A stretch of DNA of 64,000 bases from Sorex araneus. Lineage: Eukaryota; Chordata; Mammalia; Eulipotyphla; Soricidae. Below are positions 10,773 through 22,900 of this stretch, piece by piece. Made by a program: the position numbers and the translations under genes. The notes beneath the pieces are model-generated. The model was not told the origin of the DNA and made no database searches. It worked only from the letters and a program-made list of their open reading frames with translations. Each line of letters opens with the position of its first letter. The stretch's first letter is position 1. Location: positions 4,613,051 to 4,677,050 of the forward strand of contig NC_073312.1 of NCBI RefSeq assembly GCF_027595985.1, in the 5' to 3' direction.

Positions 10773-13487
10773 GGTTTGTTTCTCAGGCATCTCCCACCCC
10801 CGGGCGCATCTTTACTTTCATTTCGCCCCAACACTGTCCTCTCCCTCCCGTCTCTGCCCGGCCCGGCCGAGCAGGTGCTGACACTGGCACGGGTGGGGGC
10901 CGGGGGTGTCCAGGCGGCCGCCGGGCCCTTGCACTCACGCATGAGAGGAGGCCCTGCCCCCGGCCAGCTGGTCCCGGGCCGGGTGGACGCTCCTGCCGGC
11001 CTGTCCCTCGCATCCTGCTTCCCGGGGTGAGGACGGGCCTGCACCCCACGTCCGGCTCTGCACCCCGACTGTGGGGGTGCCGGCGGCGGGGGGGGACGTC
11101 CCGGGGCCTGGGCCGGCCGGGGGCGGGGCTGTGCTGTCTCTGGATCCGGCTCAGTTTTCTTGAGCCAAGCCCCCCCCACGCCCCCCAGTCTCCCTTTCAT
11201 ACCCCCCCACCCTCGTGGAAAGTTCTGGAAGAGGCCAGCCGCCTTCCTTGGGCGCATCTCCCCGCGGTGCCGTCCGCAGAGTCATTTCCGCCCTAGCCGG
11301 AGGGTGCAGGAGGAAGTGGCGCCCGTGCTTGGGGGGCCCCACCCGCGGGAGCCAAGAACCCGCCTGGTGCTGCTGCCCGGCCCGGCCCGCACCCCACCAC
11401 CAGGTCTGTGGGGGCCCCACCAGGGGGGCCCCCGCGTGGCCCCGCGCCCCGTGAGTTCTGACCTGCCCGGGAGGGGTCTGGGCTGGCCCCCTGAGGCTGT
11501 GCCTGGGGCTCTCACGCCTGAGGGAAAGGGGGTCCGGCCGAGTGGAGCCCGGGGGCGCCCGTCTCCTGGCCTCTTCGATAATCAGGGTCCTGCGGTCACT
11601 GCTGTCCTCTGGTCCCCATGGGGCCGCCACGCCCAGGGCGGGTGCAGGGGGAGGGCTGGGTGGGTGCTGTCTGTGGGTCTGAGTGTGGGGCCGTGTGTGT
11701 TGTGGGGGGTGTGATGGTGTCTGTGGTGGGGGCCGTGGGGCGGGGTGCCCACCAGTGCCTCAGGCCCGGGGGTCCGCCCGGCCGCGGGGCCCGGCCAGCG
11801 CCTGCAGCAGGAGGCAGGAGGGAGAAGGCCGCGGCCCCACTCTGGCTCCTGGGAAGTGCGGAGTCAGACGGTGCCACTGACCGTCACTGACCGCCCCGTG
11901 GGAGAGGCCTGTGCGTGTCCTCCCAGCTGTCCCCACCCCCAGCGAGGGCTGACACCGTGGGGCTGGGGGCCGAGGAGCCTCTGGCCTGCGGGTGGGGCCC
12001 CGTGGTGCCCCCGGCTCTCCGAGTTTGATTCTCACGGGTAAGACTCGCAGGTGGGGTAAGGGCAGGCAGAGAAGGTCCCTGGGGCCTCTGGCCTGGCCGG
12101 CTGACCCCACTGGTGGGCACATGCTCGTCTGGGACCCTTGTCTTGGCGCTCACCCTGGCGTGGTCAGTAGCACCATCAGGGGGTTCCTGGGCGCCTGTCT
12201 GATGCCCTCACAGCTGGCAGGTGGCCCCAGGACCTTGGAACGTCCACATGTTGGGACTGTCTGGGCCTCCCGGACTGTCTGTGGAGGGCAGCAAGCAGTG
12301 TGGACCCGACTGGCCCAGAGCCCGGGGGTCTCCGGCCCCGCGCCTTCCTGCAGACCTTAGGCGCTTTGTTCCGTAGCAGCAGAGAGTCCCCCAGCCCCGG
12401 GCCCCACCCCTGGGCAGCCGCGGGCCAGGCCTCCTGCCCCTTGGGTCTCCACTCCTCCGCATGCACAGGCCAGGGGACAGAGGGGCCCCGCGGCCACGGC
12501 ACCTGGAGTGTTCCCCGAGGGCCCCGCCACGCCCCCGGGTGGGTGCCCCGAGCCCGACCACATGTGGGCCGGCGCAGTCCCCTACTCTGGAGGTGGCTCG
12601 AGAGGGCAGGAGGGGCCGTGGGGCAGGGGCTTGGGGTCTCCGGTCTGGCGGGGACAGGCAGAGGGCCCCGTGCCCGGGGCCAGCCCGGCACCCCCAGCCT
12701 TGCCTTCTGGGTGGGGACGAGGCCAGCACCGCCCGCCCAGGACCCCTCTCCCCCGTCCTTCCCGCTGGCACCCTGGGCGGAGGGGGGGCGTGTCCTGAGC
12801 AGCCGGCCGTGTGCCCTGGGCCCGGACTCCAGCCCCGCCTGCTCGGGCCGTCCCTGTTTCGTCAGCTCTCGGGGAAGCTCCCTTCCTTCTGCAGCGCGGA
12901 CGGGAGAGCAATAGGAAATGGTTAAGATGGGGTCTGGCCGGGGCGGCGTTAGGGAAGTCCCGGGGCCAAGAGCGGGGCCCTGTCCCTGGCCACTTCCACC
13001 AGGGGCTGGCCTGCGTCTGGGAGCCCGCCTCCTCCGAGCTGCCTTCCAGGCTGCACAGCCACTGGCTGGGGGGGTGTGGGCGCCGGGCAGGTCTGGGGGC
13101 TGGAGCGTGTCGGCCTACCTGCCCCAGCTCGCACCACCTCTTCCCTTCCTGTCCTTCCTGGATGGGCACGAGCCAACCCCACCCCCGGCCGCGGCAGCCA
13201 GTCAGCGCCCCCTGCCCACCCTTCTGTGCCTTGTGTGTCTCGGGGTTGAAGTCTGCACCCCCACGTGTCCTTGTAAGGACGGGGGGTGGGTGCTCCGTCT
13301 GGCGTTGCTTTGCTTTGAGAGCTGCGCGGGGCGGGTGGTGGGTGTGACCTCTCGGGCGTCCCCCTCCTGTCCTCACCCACTGGCCCCTGTGGGCGGGACA
13401 TTCTCCGGCCTTTCTCCTCGCCGCGCCCTGTGTGCTGGCCCTGCCCCAGGGCCCAGGGGCTTACGGGGTCCGTCTCAGTTCACGTTC

Positions 13488-13595
13488 CGGAACCACACCT
13501 GGCAGTGCTCAGGGGTCACTCCTGGTGGGCTCAGACCCAGGTCGGCCTTGTGCAAGACAAGCTCCTTCCCCGTGTGCCGTGTCTCCGGCCCCGCA
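13488..13595 (-). mobile_element. SOR-type SINE fragment, reverse
   Basis: GGAACCACACCTGGCAGTGC, CACTCCTGGTGGGCTCAGAC, GTCGGCCTTGTGCAAGACAA and CTCCGGCCCC. Central deletion. Confidence 0.65.
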
Positions 13596-14496
13596 GGTCT
13601 GCTGACGCCCTTGTGAGTCCTGGGCACCGTGGGGGGCTCCCGTGGATGCAGCTCTGTGGGGGGGGGGGGTTGCATGTTTCTGTGGCGACAGCCTCGACCC
13701 GGCCGAAGTTTCCCGTAGGCTGCGGGGTGGCCAGGCCCGCCTGGTGGTGCTTCTGCTGCTCAGGCTCAGGCCTGGGGCCCGGGGACAGGAGCGGGTCCTC
13801 GCACGGGGCGTGAGTCGCCGCCCCGGCTGGGCTGACCTGAGCCTGTCACCGCCAGGAGGGCAGGAGGAAGGGGGCGGGGGCAGGCTCAGGTCAGCCCAGC
13901 AGATGCGGGACCATTTCCCAGCCCGGTAGCTGGTGCCTGCCGGCCGGCCGGCCAAGGCCCTTCCCTGGCCCCTTCTCTTCCCGACCGTGAAGGGGCAGCT
14001 CTGAGGGGGGTGGCCAGAGGACTGACAGGCAAGGAGCAGTGTTTGCAAGTTGGCTGGGTGGGCGCCGGGCCCCCCACCCCGGCGGGAGCGCAGCGGGCCG
14101 TCCGTCCTCTGCCTGGGACTCGGCGTGGCCAGGCAGTGCTCTGGGAGCTGGACTCGGGGCTTACTGGGGGGAGGACAAAGGTGACCACTTTGGAGCCGTC
14201 CAGGCGAGAAGCGTCCGTGGAGGACCGAGGGGCCCTTGGGGTTGACCCTGGTGGTTCCCGTCACTTTCATTCCCAGCGGGCCAGGGCGGTCGCGGCCAGT
14301 GGGGTTGGGACCACCGAGACCCTTCTCGAGCCAGGTGGGGACCGCACGACCCCGAGCCCCTCCTGAAGGCGATCGCCCGGCCGGCGGGTGGGACCCCGGG
14401 CGTGCCCCGGGTCGTTCTGCGGCCAGCGGGTGGGACCCTGGGGGTCGCACTGCCGTCCCCGCTCCTGAACCCCGTGCCTTTTCTCTGTCTCTGCAG

Positions 14497-14724
14497 GGAG
14501 CCGTCCGCGCCCAGCTGTGTCCAGGGAGGGCCTCGCCCGGGCCGAGGGGCCTGAGGGGAGCCGCGGGCGCTGGCTCTGCCTGTGTGCGCCCCCCACGATG
14601 GCTCGTGCCCACCCCGGGGTGGAGCCCAGCGCCTGAGGTTCTGACCATGGTGATGCTCCTGAGGAAAAGCCTCGACAACCGGGCGGCGGGGACCGCGGCA
14701 CGCGGGACCCTCACCCCCGAGCTG
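14497..14724 (+). CDS. FAM53B: FAM53B first coding exon (5'UTR part plus codons 1-26)
   Basis: A strong acceptor (pyrimidine-rich tract, then CTGCAG at 14491-14496) opens the exon at 14497. The ATG is at 14647, after 150 nt of 5'UTR. Coding runs to CTG at 14722-14724 and is followed by donor GTAGGC. The 26 residues align without gaps to my memory of the human N-terminus (MVM, then GT and L/F-rich, ending EL). The segment before the ATG is open in this frame but carries no FAM53B homology, so the conserved MVM start is preferred. Confidence 0.92.
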
Positions 14725-17700
14725 GTAGGCACAGGGGGCCCCGGGCTGGGGTGCTGGTGGGCTGCAGACACAGCCCCCGGGGTGTGCGGGCCGAGGGGAC
14801 AGGCCCGGCACTCAGCTGCGGCCACGGGCTGTGGGCAGGGCTGGGCAGGGCCGGCTGGGGGCTGCTGGGAGCAGAGTGGGAGCAAGGTGGGGGGTCTGTG
14901 AGGGTCTAAGGGAGGAGGTTAAGGGGGTCTGAGAGGGGCTGGAGCGACAGCACAGCGGGGAGGGCGTTTGCCTTGCACGCGGCAGACCTGAGTTCAATTC
15001 CCAGTATCCCATATGGTCCCCTGAGCACCTCCAGGAGTAATTTCCGAGTGCAGAGCCGGGAGTAACCCCTGAGCATCGCTGGGTGTGACCCAGAAAGTAG
15101 CACTGGAGCACTGTCGTCCCGTTGTCATTGATTTGCTTGAGCGGGCACCAGGAACGTCTCCATTGTGAGACTTGTTGTGACTGTGTTTGGCATATCGAAT
15201 ACGCCACGGGGAGCTTGCCAGGCTCTGCCGTGCGGGCGGGATACTCTCTGTAGCTTGCCGGGCTCTCCGAGGGGGACGGAGGAATCAAACCCGGGTCGGC
15301 CGCGTGCAAGGCAAACGCCCTCCCTGCTGTGCTGTTGCTCCAGCCCAAAGAGTAAAAAAAAAAAGGGAGGGGGTCTCCGAGGGCAGGGGTGGGGGTCTGA
15401 GAGGAGAGGTGCGGGACGGGAGCACTTGGGGGAGGGGACAGGCCTCTGAGAGGAGGGTCTCTGGCCACCACACCTTCCCGCACTGTCCCGCGGGGCCTGT
15501 GCTGTCCCGGGCTCCCTCCTGGGCCGCCCGCTCTGCTGCTCAGGGTGCAGCGCCTCCCCCTGTCCCCAGCGGTCAGCGGCAGCTCCCGGAGGGCTCCCTG
15601 GCCTCTGCTGGCGGGCGCCAGGCTCCCCCGGGCCGGCTGCTGGTGTCGGGGCTGGAGCCGCCGGGGAGGGGCGTGGCACGTGCCCAGATGCCCGGGCCCG
15701 GCGTATCTCCCGGCGGGCGGGAAGGTCACGGGCGGGTGGGGGGCTGGAGATAAACAGGCCGGGGCAGCTGCTGGGGGCCTGTGGAGGAGGAGGGGGAGAC
15801 GGGGCAGTGCCGGCCGAGCCCTCGGCCCCTCGGCCTTGGGTGCAGGGCTGAGGCTGGGGGGCCGCCCGCCCGCCCCGTCCTGCTTCCCTTTCCCTCCGCC
15901 GTCGCCCGGCTCTTCCTTTCCTGTTCTAACATTAGCCGGGCGCTGGCCGTCGGCCACACGGCTGACCTCGGGCCGCTTCCCAGCTCCTCCCCGCGCCCAC
16001 GCTGGACACGGCCTGGCCCCGCCGCCGGGCTGCCCCCAGGGGCTGGGGTCTTCTGTTCCGAGCTGCCTCCTGCAGACCCCCACCCCCGTGGGGTCCCCAT
16101 GGCCCCCAGCAGGTGCCTGACACGCAACCACCAGGACCGTCTCCCGTGGCGGGCCGTGGCCACGGAGAGCCGTGTCCGGGTCCCTGCTCCGGGCCTCAGG
16201 CTGCACACTGCCCTCGGCGGCCCGGCCAGGCCCGGGGTCCCTGCCAGCCCGGTTAGGCCTCAGAGGTGTGTCACGGGCGCGAGGCTGCCCGGGCCTGCCA
16301 GGCCCCGTCCCCTGGCATCTCAGATGGAGCCTCGCGGGGCCTCCCTTCTGCCGCCCACTGTCCTGCCTCCTCGCGTCTCGCCGTGCCGAGAATGAGCCCC
16401 CGTGAGCCCTGGGGGGGGACGAGCGAGGCTCCCGGCAGGGCCTGCAGCTCGGGGCCGGGGAAAGGCGCCCGGCGGCTCCTGGGGACAGCCTGGCAGGGCC
16501 CCGAGGTGGCCCCGGGGCTCATCTGACCCCTTGGGCTGGGGCAGAGGGAACCCCGAGCTGCCCCGGGCAGAGGCCCCCAGGCAGCTGGTGCCAGGTGCTC
16601 CTGCCCTTATCTGGGGGGGGCAGGTGCCTTGGGCGGCCCCGCCCTGACCCTGCCGAGAGCCGCAGCCCATGTCCCTGCCCGCACCTTGCTGAGCGGCCTT
16701 GCCCGGCCTGTGGTCTGGGGGGCCAGCGCCTGCTGGGGTGAGTCTCGGCAGCACGACATCAGCCGCAACCAGCAGTGTGTGTGTGTGTGTGTGTCTGTGT
16801 GTTTGTGTGTGACTGTGTGTCTGTGTGTGTCTGTGTGACTGTGTGTCTGTGTGTGTATGTCTGTGTTTGTGTGACTGTGTGTCTGTGTGTGTCTGAGTCT
16901 GTGTGTCTGTGTGTGTGTGCGTCTGTGTGTGTGTCTGTGTCTGTGTGTCTGTGTATGTGTCTGTGTGTGTGACTATGTCTGTGTGTGTGTCTGTGTGTGT
17001 GTCTGTGTGTGTGTCTGTGTGTGTGTGTCTGTGTGTGTGTGTCTGTGTGTGTGTGTCTGTGTGTCGGGGGGGCGGGGGAGCGAGTGCAGCTGGGCAGAGC
17101 ACAGGACGGGCCCCCAGAGTGTTCCCTGCCCGGGGTGCCGTGCAGCTGTGGAGTGAGGGGCTGGGCCCCCCCAGCTCCCTGGCAGCTCACCGGGCTTGGG
17201 GGGGGCAGCCCCGTGCCTCTCGGCGCTCCTGGGTCCCCCTGAGCGGGCGGCACCAGCGGGGGGCCCTCGGCCTGGGGTCGCCACGCAAGTGAGACGCTTT
17301 TCTGGTTCTTCCCAGCACACGCCAAAGATGAGCCGCGGGCCGACGCTCTTCTCCTGCGGAGTGACGGGTGAGTGGGGCGGCGGCCTGAGGTGCTGAGGGC
17401 GGGCGTCACGCAGAAGATGCTCCGGGGGCAGAGTCCGAGATAGGCCCGGCGGGAACCGCTGCTGCTCCTCGGGGCTCCGCGGAGAGGCTCTGCCTTGGTT
17501 CTTCTGGGGACGGTTGCCAGGGGCCGGGGGGCGTCTCCCAGGGGGATACGTTGGTGTGGGGGAGGGCTGCAGTGTGGGGGAGGGCTGCGTGGTGCCGCCC
17601 GCCTGCTTCTGGATCATTCCACGGGGCCGCTTCCGTGTGGGATGGCCGTGCGGGAGCAGGGGGTGCTTCTGGGGCTCCCCGGGGGATCGGTGCTCGTTGG

Positions 17701-19817
17701 CCGTTGGGGTCTCGACCTTTCCGGGCCGTGACGGCTGCCCCCTGGGGACACCGGGCGAGTTTCTGCTTCCTGTGCACTGAGGCAGAAACCACCCCGGCCC
17801 TGCCCTGTGCCAGGCGGTTGCTCCTGGCTCTGCCCCCACCCCTGGGTGCCCTGGCGGTGGGGCGGTGCTGTGTCCACACAGAGACACCGGGGGACTGGCC
17901 GTGGCCTCTTCCGGCAGCAGCCGGCCTGGGTGGGGTCAGGGGGCGTGGCCCCCAGAGGAAGTAGGATCCAGGTGCACGGCTCCCTTTGGGGACCTTCCCT
18001 TCGGGGCGGGGTCCAACGGCTCCCCGGGGGGTGCCGGAGGGAGAGGCAGCAGCCCAGCGCCCGCCCCCGCCCGCTACCCCGTCCAGAGGGTTCCTGGCTC
18101 TGAGCCGCCTCCTGGCCTCAGTTTCCCCTGAGTGCGTGAGAGGGTCCCGGGGGTTGCTGCCTCGTGGGGGAGTTTGCCCTGTGCCCAGAGGCCCGTGTGG
18201 GCTTGAAGGGACCTGACAGCTGCCCCTCCCTCTAGGCCTCAGCTGTCTGCCTGTGGCCTTGCCCCCTCGGGCAGTGGACGCCCCGCAGACACGGCTCAGG
18301 GTGCGGGCAGAGATAAGGGGCAGCTCCCGGACTGACCGTGGGAGATAAAGGCCCCGGTGTGCCGGGCCGGGAGCCCGTGCGACAGCAGGGCCCATCCTCA
18401 GGGGTCCCGCGGCCCCTTCACTTCCCTCAGACCCTCCCCGCAGGGAACCGGGCATCCCAGCCTCCGCTGGCCGGCCGGCCCGACCCCCACGGCTGTCCCC
18501 TGGGGTCCCCCGCTGGGAACGGTCCGCACAGCTGATCTCGCACCCGCTCCTCCTGACCACCCCCTCCCCGGTTTTGGGGTTGCGCTGTGCTGGCGAAGGG
18601 CGTGTGGGATGGGCGAGGGGCCTGTCGCTCGCTCAGATGCTGCTCCCCTCCTGGGCGGGAAGGACCCCCCGCCCCCAGCACGGCTGAGGGAGCCCCAGGC
18701 CCCTAGTTGCAAGGTCCGGGCACAGGGAAGTGGAGTGGTGGCCAGCCTGCCCCTGTCCGGCTCTGATTCCCCGGGGATTTGTTGCAGCCGCATCACTGTG
18801 GATCAAACCTGGGCCGGCCGTGTGCAAGGCAAACGCCCTACCTGCTGTGCTATCGCTCCGGCCCCGGGAATAAACTATCAATGTCAGTTATTTCTCGGGC
18901 AAGGGGCACAGAGGGGAGCAGAAGGAGCGTCCATGGCATCTAAAGGGAACTGCAGAAACGTCACGGCAGGGGCCAGAGCGACAGCACAGCGGGGAGGGCG
19001 TTTGCCTTGCACGCGGCCGACCCGGGTTTGATCCCCGCATCCATCCCATAGGGTCCCCCGAGCACCGCAAGGAGTAATTCCTGAGTGCAGAGCAGGAGTA
19101 ACCCCTGAGCATCACTGGGTGTGACCCAAAAAGCAGAAAAAAAAATCAGGGCGCCCCAAGCCGACCTGCCTGAGCCCGTGGTCGCGCGTTAATTATAAGC
19201 AACTCGGCATTGACCCGCTGGGCTGGAACCAGCCCTGGGCCTCCGAGAGCCTCTGAGGGCTGCCCCAGGGCGCGGGGAGGCCGGACGCCCGTTGCTGAGG
19301 GTGAACTGCAGGACCCAGGCCCGCCCTGCCCTGGTCGTTTGCCTTCCGGTGGCCGGACAGGAGAATGTGTCCAGGGCTGAGGAGCACTGTAGGCAGCTGG
19401 GACCGACGGGCCCGTGGCTGGAGCGGAACCGGGGGGCTGCCCGCCCCACCCAGGCACCCCTGGGTCCCGCGCCTGCGCCGTGTGTGTGCAGGGATAGGCG
19501 CTGCCTCCACGGGTCCATCTCGCTCCCGAGGGCCTTGTGGGCAGAGGAGCTTCCCAGGGTCTCGCCCTGTTTCTGGGCGGTGGACACGCGTGCGTCTGGA
19601 ATAAACACAATGGAAGGGGTGCGGGGTTGAGGGAGGCTCCCGGGCCCTGGCGACCAGGCCGAGCCGGGGCCACCTCCAGCCTCGGGCCCTGTCCTGGCGC
19701 CTGTGGGCGACCCCACCCTCAGGCCAAGTTGGCATCTGGCAGTGCCTCCGGCAGTGGGGCACAGCCCAAGCCTTTCCGACAGCACCCGGTGACTTAAAGG
19801 GTTGTGTGACTCAGTCT

Positions 19818-19853
<36 letters not shown>

Positions 19854-19907
19854 ATACACACAAGCCTTTCCCACAGTACCCAGTGACTTAAAGGGTTGTG
19901 TGACCAG

Positions 19908-19941
<34 letters not shown>

Positions 19942-22900
19942 CCCCCTCATACTCTCTCTCACACATATACAAACACACACACGCACACACACACACCATA
20001 CACACACACACACACACACGCCTTTCCCACAGTACCAGTGACTTAAAGGGTTGTGTGACCAATCTCTCTCTGTCTCTCTCCCCTCCCCATACTCTCTCTC
20101 ACACACATACAAACACATACACACACACACACAAACCTTTCCGACGGCACCCAGTGACTTAAAGGGTTTATGTGACTCAGTCACACACATGTGCACACAC
20201 ATGTGCGTGCATGCACACACACACACGCCTTTCCAACAGCACCTGGTGACTTAAAGGGTTCACGTGACTCAGTCACACACACACACACTCACGTGTGCAG
20301 CACACCCAGCTCCATCCTTGAGCTGCCTTTGTGAGTTAGCCCCACACAGACACCCCGCCCCCCCCCCCCGTGTGGGGAGACCATCCCTCTCCCGCCTGTG
20401 TGTGCCCACGGGGGCGGGGGCACAGCGCTGCAGGCAGAGACCACCCGACGGTCCCCATTTGGCCTGAGTTGGGGGGAGGCTCGGTCCGCATAGAGGCCGC
20501 GATGGAGCCTTCGGCGCCTTTGGAGTCTGGGCTGCGGGTGTGGGCGCGTCCCTGCCGGGTCCTGTTACCAAGAGGCAGCCCCTGGGACGTGGCCGCGGCC
20601 AGCTCCGGCCAGCGCTGTGCCGTTGGGGCTGCTCCCCCCCTCCCCCCCCCCGCTCTGTGTCCCCCTGGGAGCCCCCTCCAGCTTCGTCCTCTCGGCCCCG
20701 CCCGTGTCCCTGCCGGACTCGTTCCCGTGACCCGCCTGTGACAGGCCTGTGGACGCGGCTTCTCCGGGGGCTGCTGGGAGACGCCCCTCCGAGCCCTGTG
20801 GCGGGGGCCAGCCTCCCCCTGCAGCGTTGACGCCCCTCGCCCTGTGCAGGGAGGAGAGTCCCAGGAGCGCCCACGTGGGTTCCAGAACCTTCCGAGAACC
20901 TGAGACCACAGCGTCTCGGGGTGGGGCTGGGAGGGGACAGACGCCCACCTGGGCTTCTCAGCGGCCGCCCGAGCTGGTCGGGGGGCTTCTCCCGGAGAAG
21001 GGGGCCTGCTGCCCCCACGCGCCGGGCCCTGGCGTGGGCGGGGGCGGCTGTCCCCAGAGCGTGCGTGTGCCCGGAGGCGCCTGTTCAGCCTGGGTCAGAG
21101 CAGCCCCTCGGGGCAGATGCCGCGAGGTCCCTGCCCTGTTTGCGGCTGTGCTGCCCCGCCAGGCCCTTCGCTGCACTTTGGGGCTTGTTTTGGCTTCTTT
21201 GGGGACCCCCGTCCAGCCATCCTGGGGGTGTCTCCACACCCACAGCCGCTGTCACTCAGAGCGTTGGAGCTGTTTGTGCAGGAGCGACGCCGAGGGGCGG
21301 GGGGCATCCGGCAGGCCCCCCCGGGGCCTTTGTACAGCCTGCGGCGGGCCGGACGCACGGGGCAGTTTGCCATTAAAAATCAGCTTCTGTTCCTGTTTCT
21401 TTTGTTTGCTGACCTGACCCAACAATTTCTTTCTGTTCTCTGAGCTCGGAGGGAAAACACGGGCCTAAACATAGCCCAGCGCGCTCGCTCGGCGCCTGGA
21501 AGTGGCGAGGAGAGAAGCAGCGGGCAGCGGGGCCCGCGGCCACCTGGCCGGCGTGTGCACCAGGCGGCCAGGTCCTCCTCAGGCCGTGCCCCTCATAGCC
21601 CGGGGCCTGGGGGCCGTCCCCAGCCCACCCGCGCGCAGGGTCCCGCTGCCTCCAGCACCACACGAGCCGGGGGGCGGGACCTTCCCGGAGCCTCGGGACA
21701 GGCCCAGGGACTCCTGCTCCCTCCTGCCCTCTCTCAGCCCCTGGCGCGGGTCACGTGGAAGCTTCTAGAAAGGAACGGGGCCTAGCGTGTGGAGGCAGGT
21801 GGACTCTGAGCGAGTAGATGCTGCTTGTGTGACGAGGGTTTGGGCACCAACTCGTCCATTTTGGTTCAGAGGCCAGGAGGGACCAGTCGGTCCAGAACGC
21901 CCCGGGGGTGAGGGTCCGCCCAGGGCCCCTCCGCGGGGCTGGTTTTGCAGGGGCCGGGCGCCCGCCCTCCCCAACCCCCCGTTTTCTCTTTGTCCTTTGC
22001 CGCCCAGAGAATGGCAGGTGGCGCGACCTGGACAGGAAGTGCCCGCTGCAGACGGAGCAGCCGGGCGGCCGGCTCTGGGAGGGCTTCCCCGAGCGCTGCC
22101 CGGACCCTGCCCTGTGGCCCCGGGAGGCCGCCGCCGCCGCCTGCGCCGTGACCAGCCTCATCCAGGACCTCAGCCTCAGCGACCCCAGCGGGAGCCCCGC
22201 GGCCCCGCCCAGCAAGCGCCCCTGCCGCTCCCTGTCCTTCTCCGACGAACTGTCCGGCTGCCGGCCGTCCTGGCGGCCCCTGGGCTCCCGCGTGTGGACG
22301 CCGGTGGAGAAGCGGCGCTGCTACAGCGGGGGCAGCGTGCAGCGCTTCTCGGGGGGCGGCAGCCCCGTGCAGCGCAGCTCCAGCTTCAGCCTGCCCTCGC
22401 GGCCCGCGGCCCCCGCGCCCGCCCCGGCCCGGCCCGGCCCCCCCAGCGCGGCCCCCTGGAGCCCCCCGGCCGGCGGCCGGCTGGACCTGCAGCGCTCCCT
22501 GTCCTGCTCTCACGACCGCTTCTCCTTCGCGGGGGACGGCGCCCCCTCGGCCAGCAGCACCCCCGCCTCCACGCCCGAGCTGGCCCGCCGGCCCAGCGGG
22601 CTGGCCCGCAGCCGCTCACAGCCCTGCGTCCTCAACGACAGGAAGGCGGGCGTCAAGCGGCGGCGCCCCGACGAGGCCCTGGAGCCGCGGCCGTCGCTGG
22701 ACCTGGCCAAGATGGCCCAGGTAAGCCTGGGCGGGGCCGGGCGGGGCCGGGCGGGGGCCGGGGGGACGGCCGGTCACTGTCGGCACCAGCGTCGCCCCTC
22801 CACCGAGGCCCCAAAGTGCTCCTTTTGTGCCGGGCACAAGGGGGGCGTGTCTGCCGGCAGCCCCGGGACCTCACACCCGGGGCCCTGTCCCCAGGCATGT

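Larger units (their letters stand above)
1..14496. other. non-coding sequence 5' of the first FAM53B coding exon
   Basis: No exon could be supported. The stretch is GC-rich and probably part of a FAM53B 5' intron, since the first coding exon has a clear acceptor and so an upstream non-coding exon must exist. It holds SINE copies, a GT array, a pyrimidine-rich tract, a likely ancient DNA-transposon fragment, a 52-bp direct duplication and one AT-rich island; worn reverse SINE traces also appear near 560-650 and 1570-1660. Long overlapping open frames on both strands reflect GC content, not genes. Confidence 0.6.
14725..17315 (+). other. FAM53B: FAM53B intron after coding exon 1
   Basis: 2.6 kb. 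It holds an adjacent inverted pair of SINEs (14935-15346) and a ~290-bp GT/TGTC microsatellite (16774-17067). The rest is GC-rich without recognisable features. Confidence 0.85.
17368..22007 (+). other. FAM53B: FAM53B intron after coding exon 2
   Basis: 4.6 kb. It holds a short GATA-site cluster (18305-18352), two SINEs (18788-19145), the composite core/microsatellite array (19767-20295) and an AT-richer block at 21365-21480. Confidence 0.85.

Noticed and set aside
16320-17102. Thr-His and Cys-Val repeat open frames over 16.8-17.1 kb
   Set aside because: Direct translation of a GT/CA microsatellite.
19599-19604. AATAAA in FAM53B intron 2 as an alternative 3' end
   Set aside because: No upstream alternative terminal exon is evident and the motif is common by chance.
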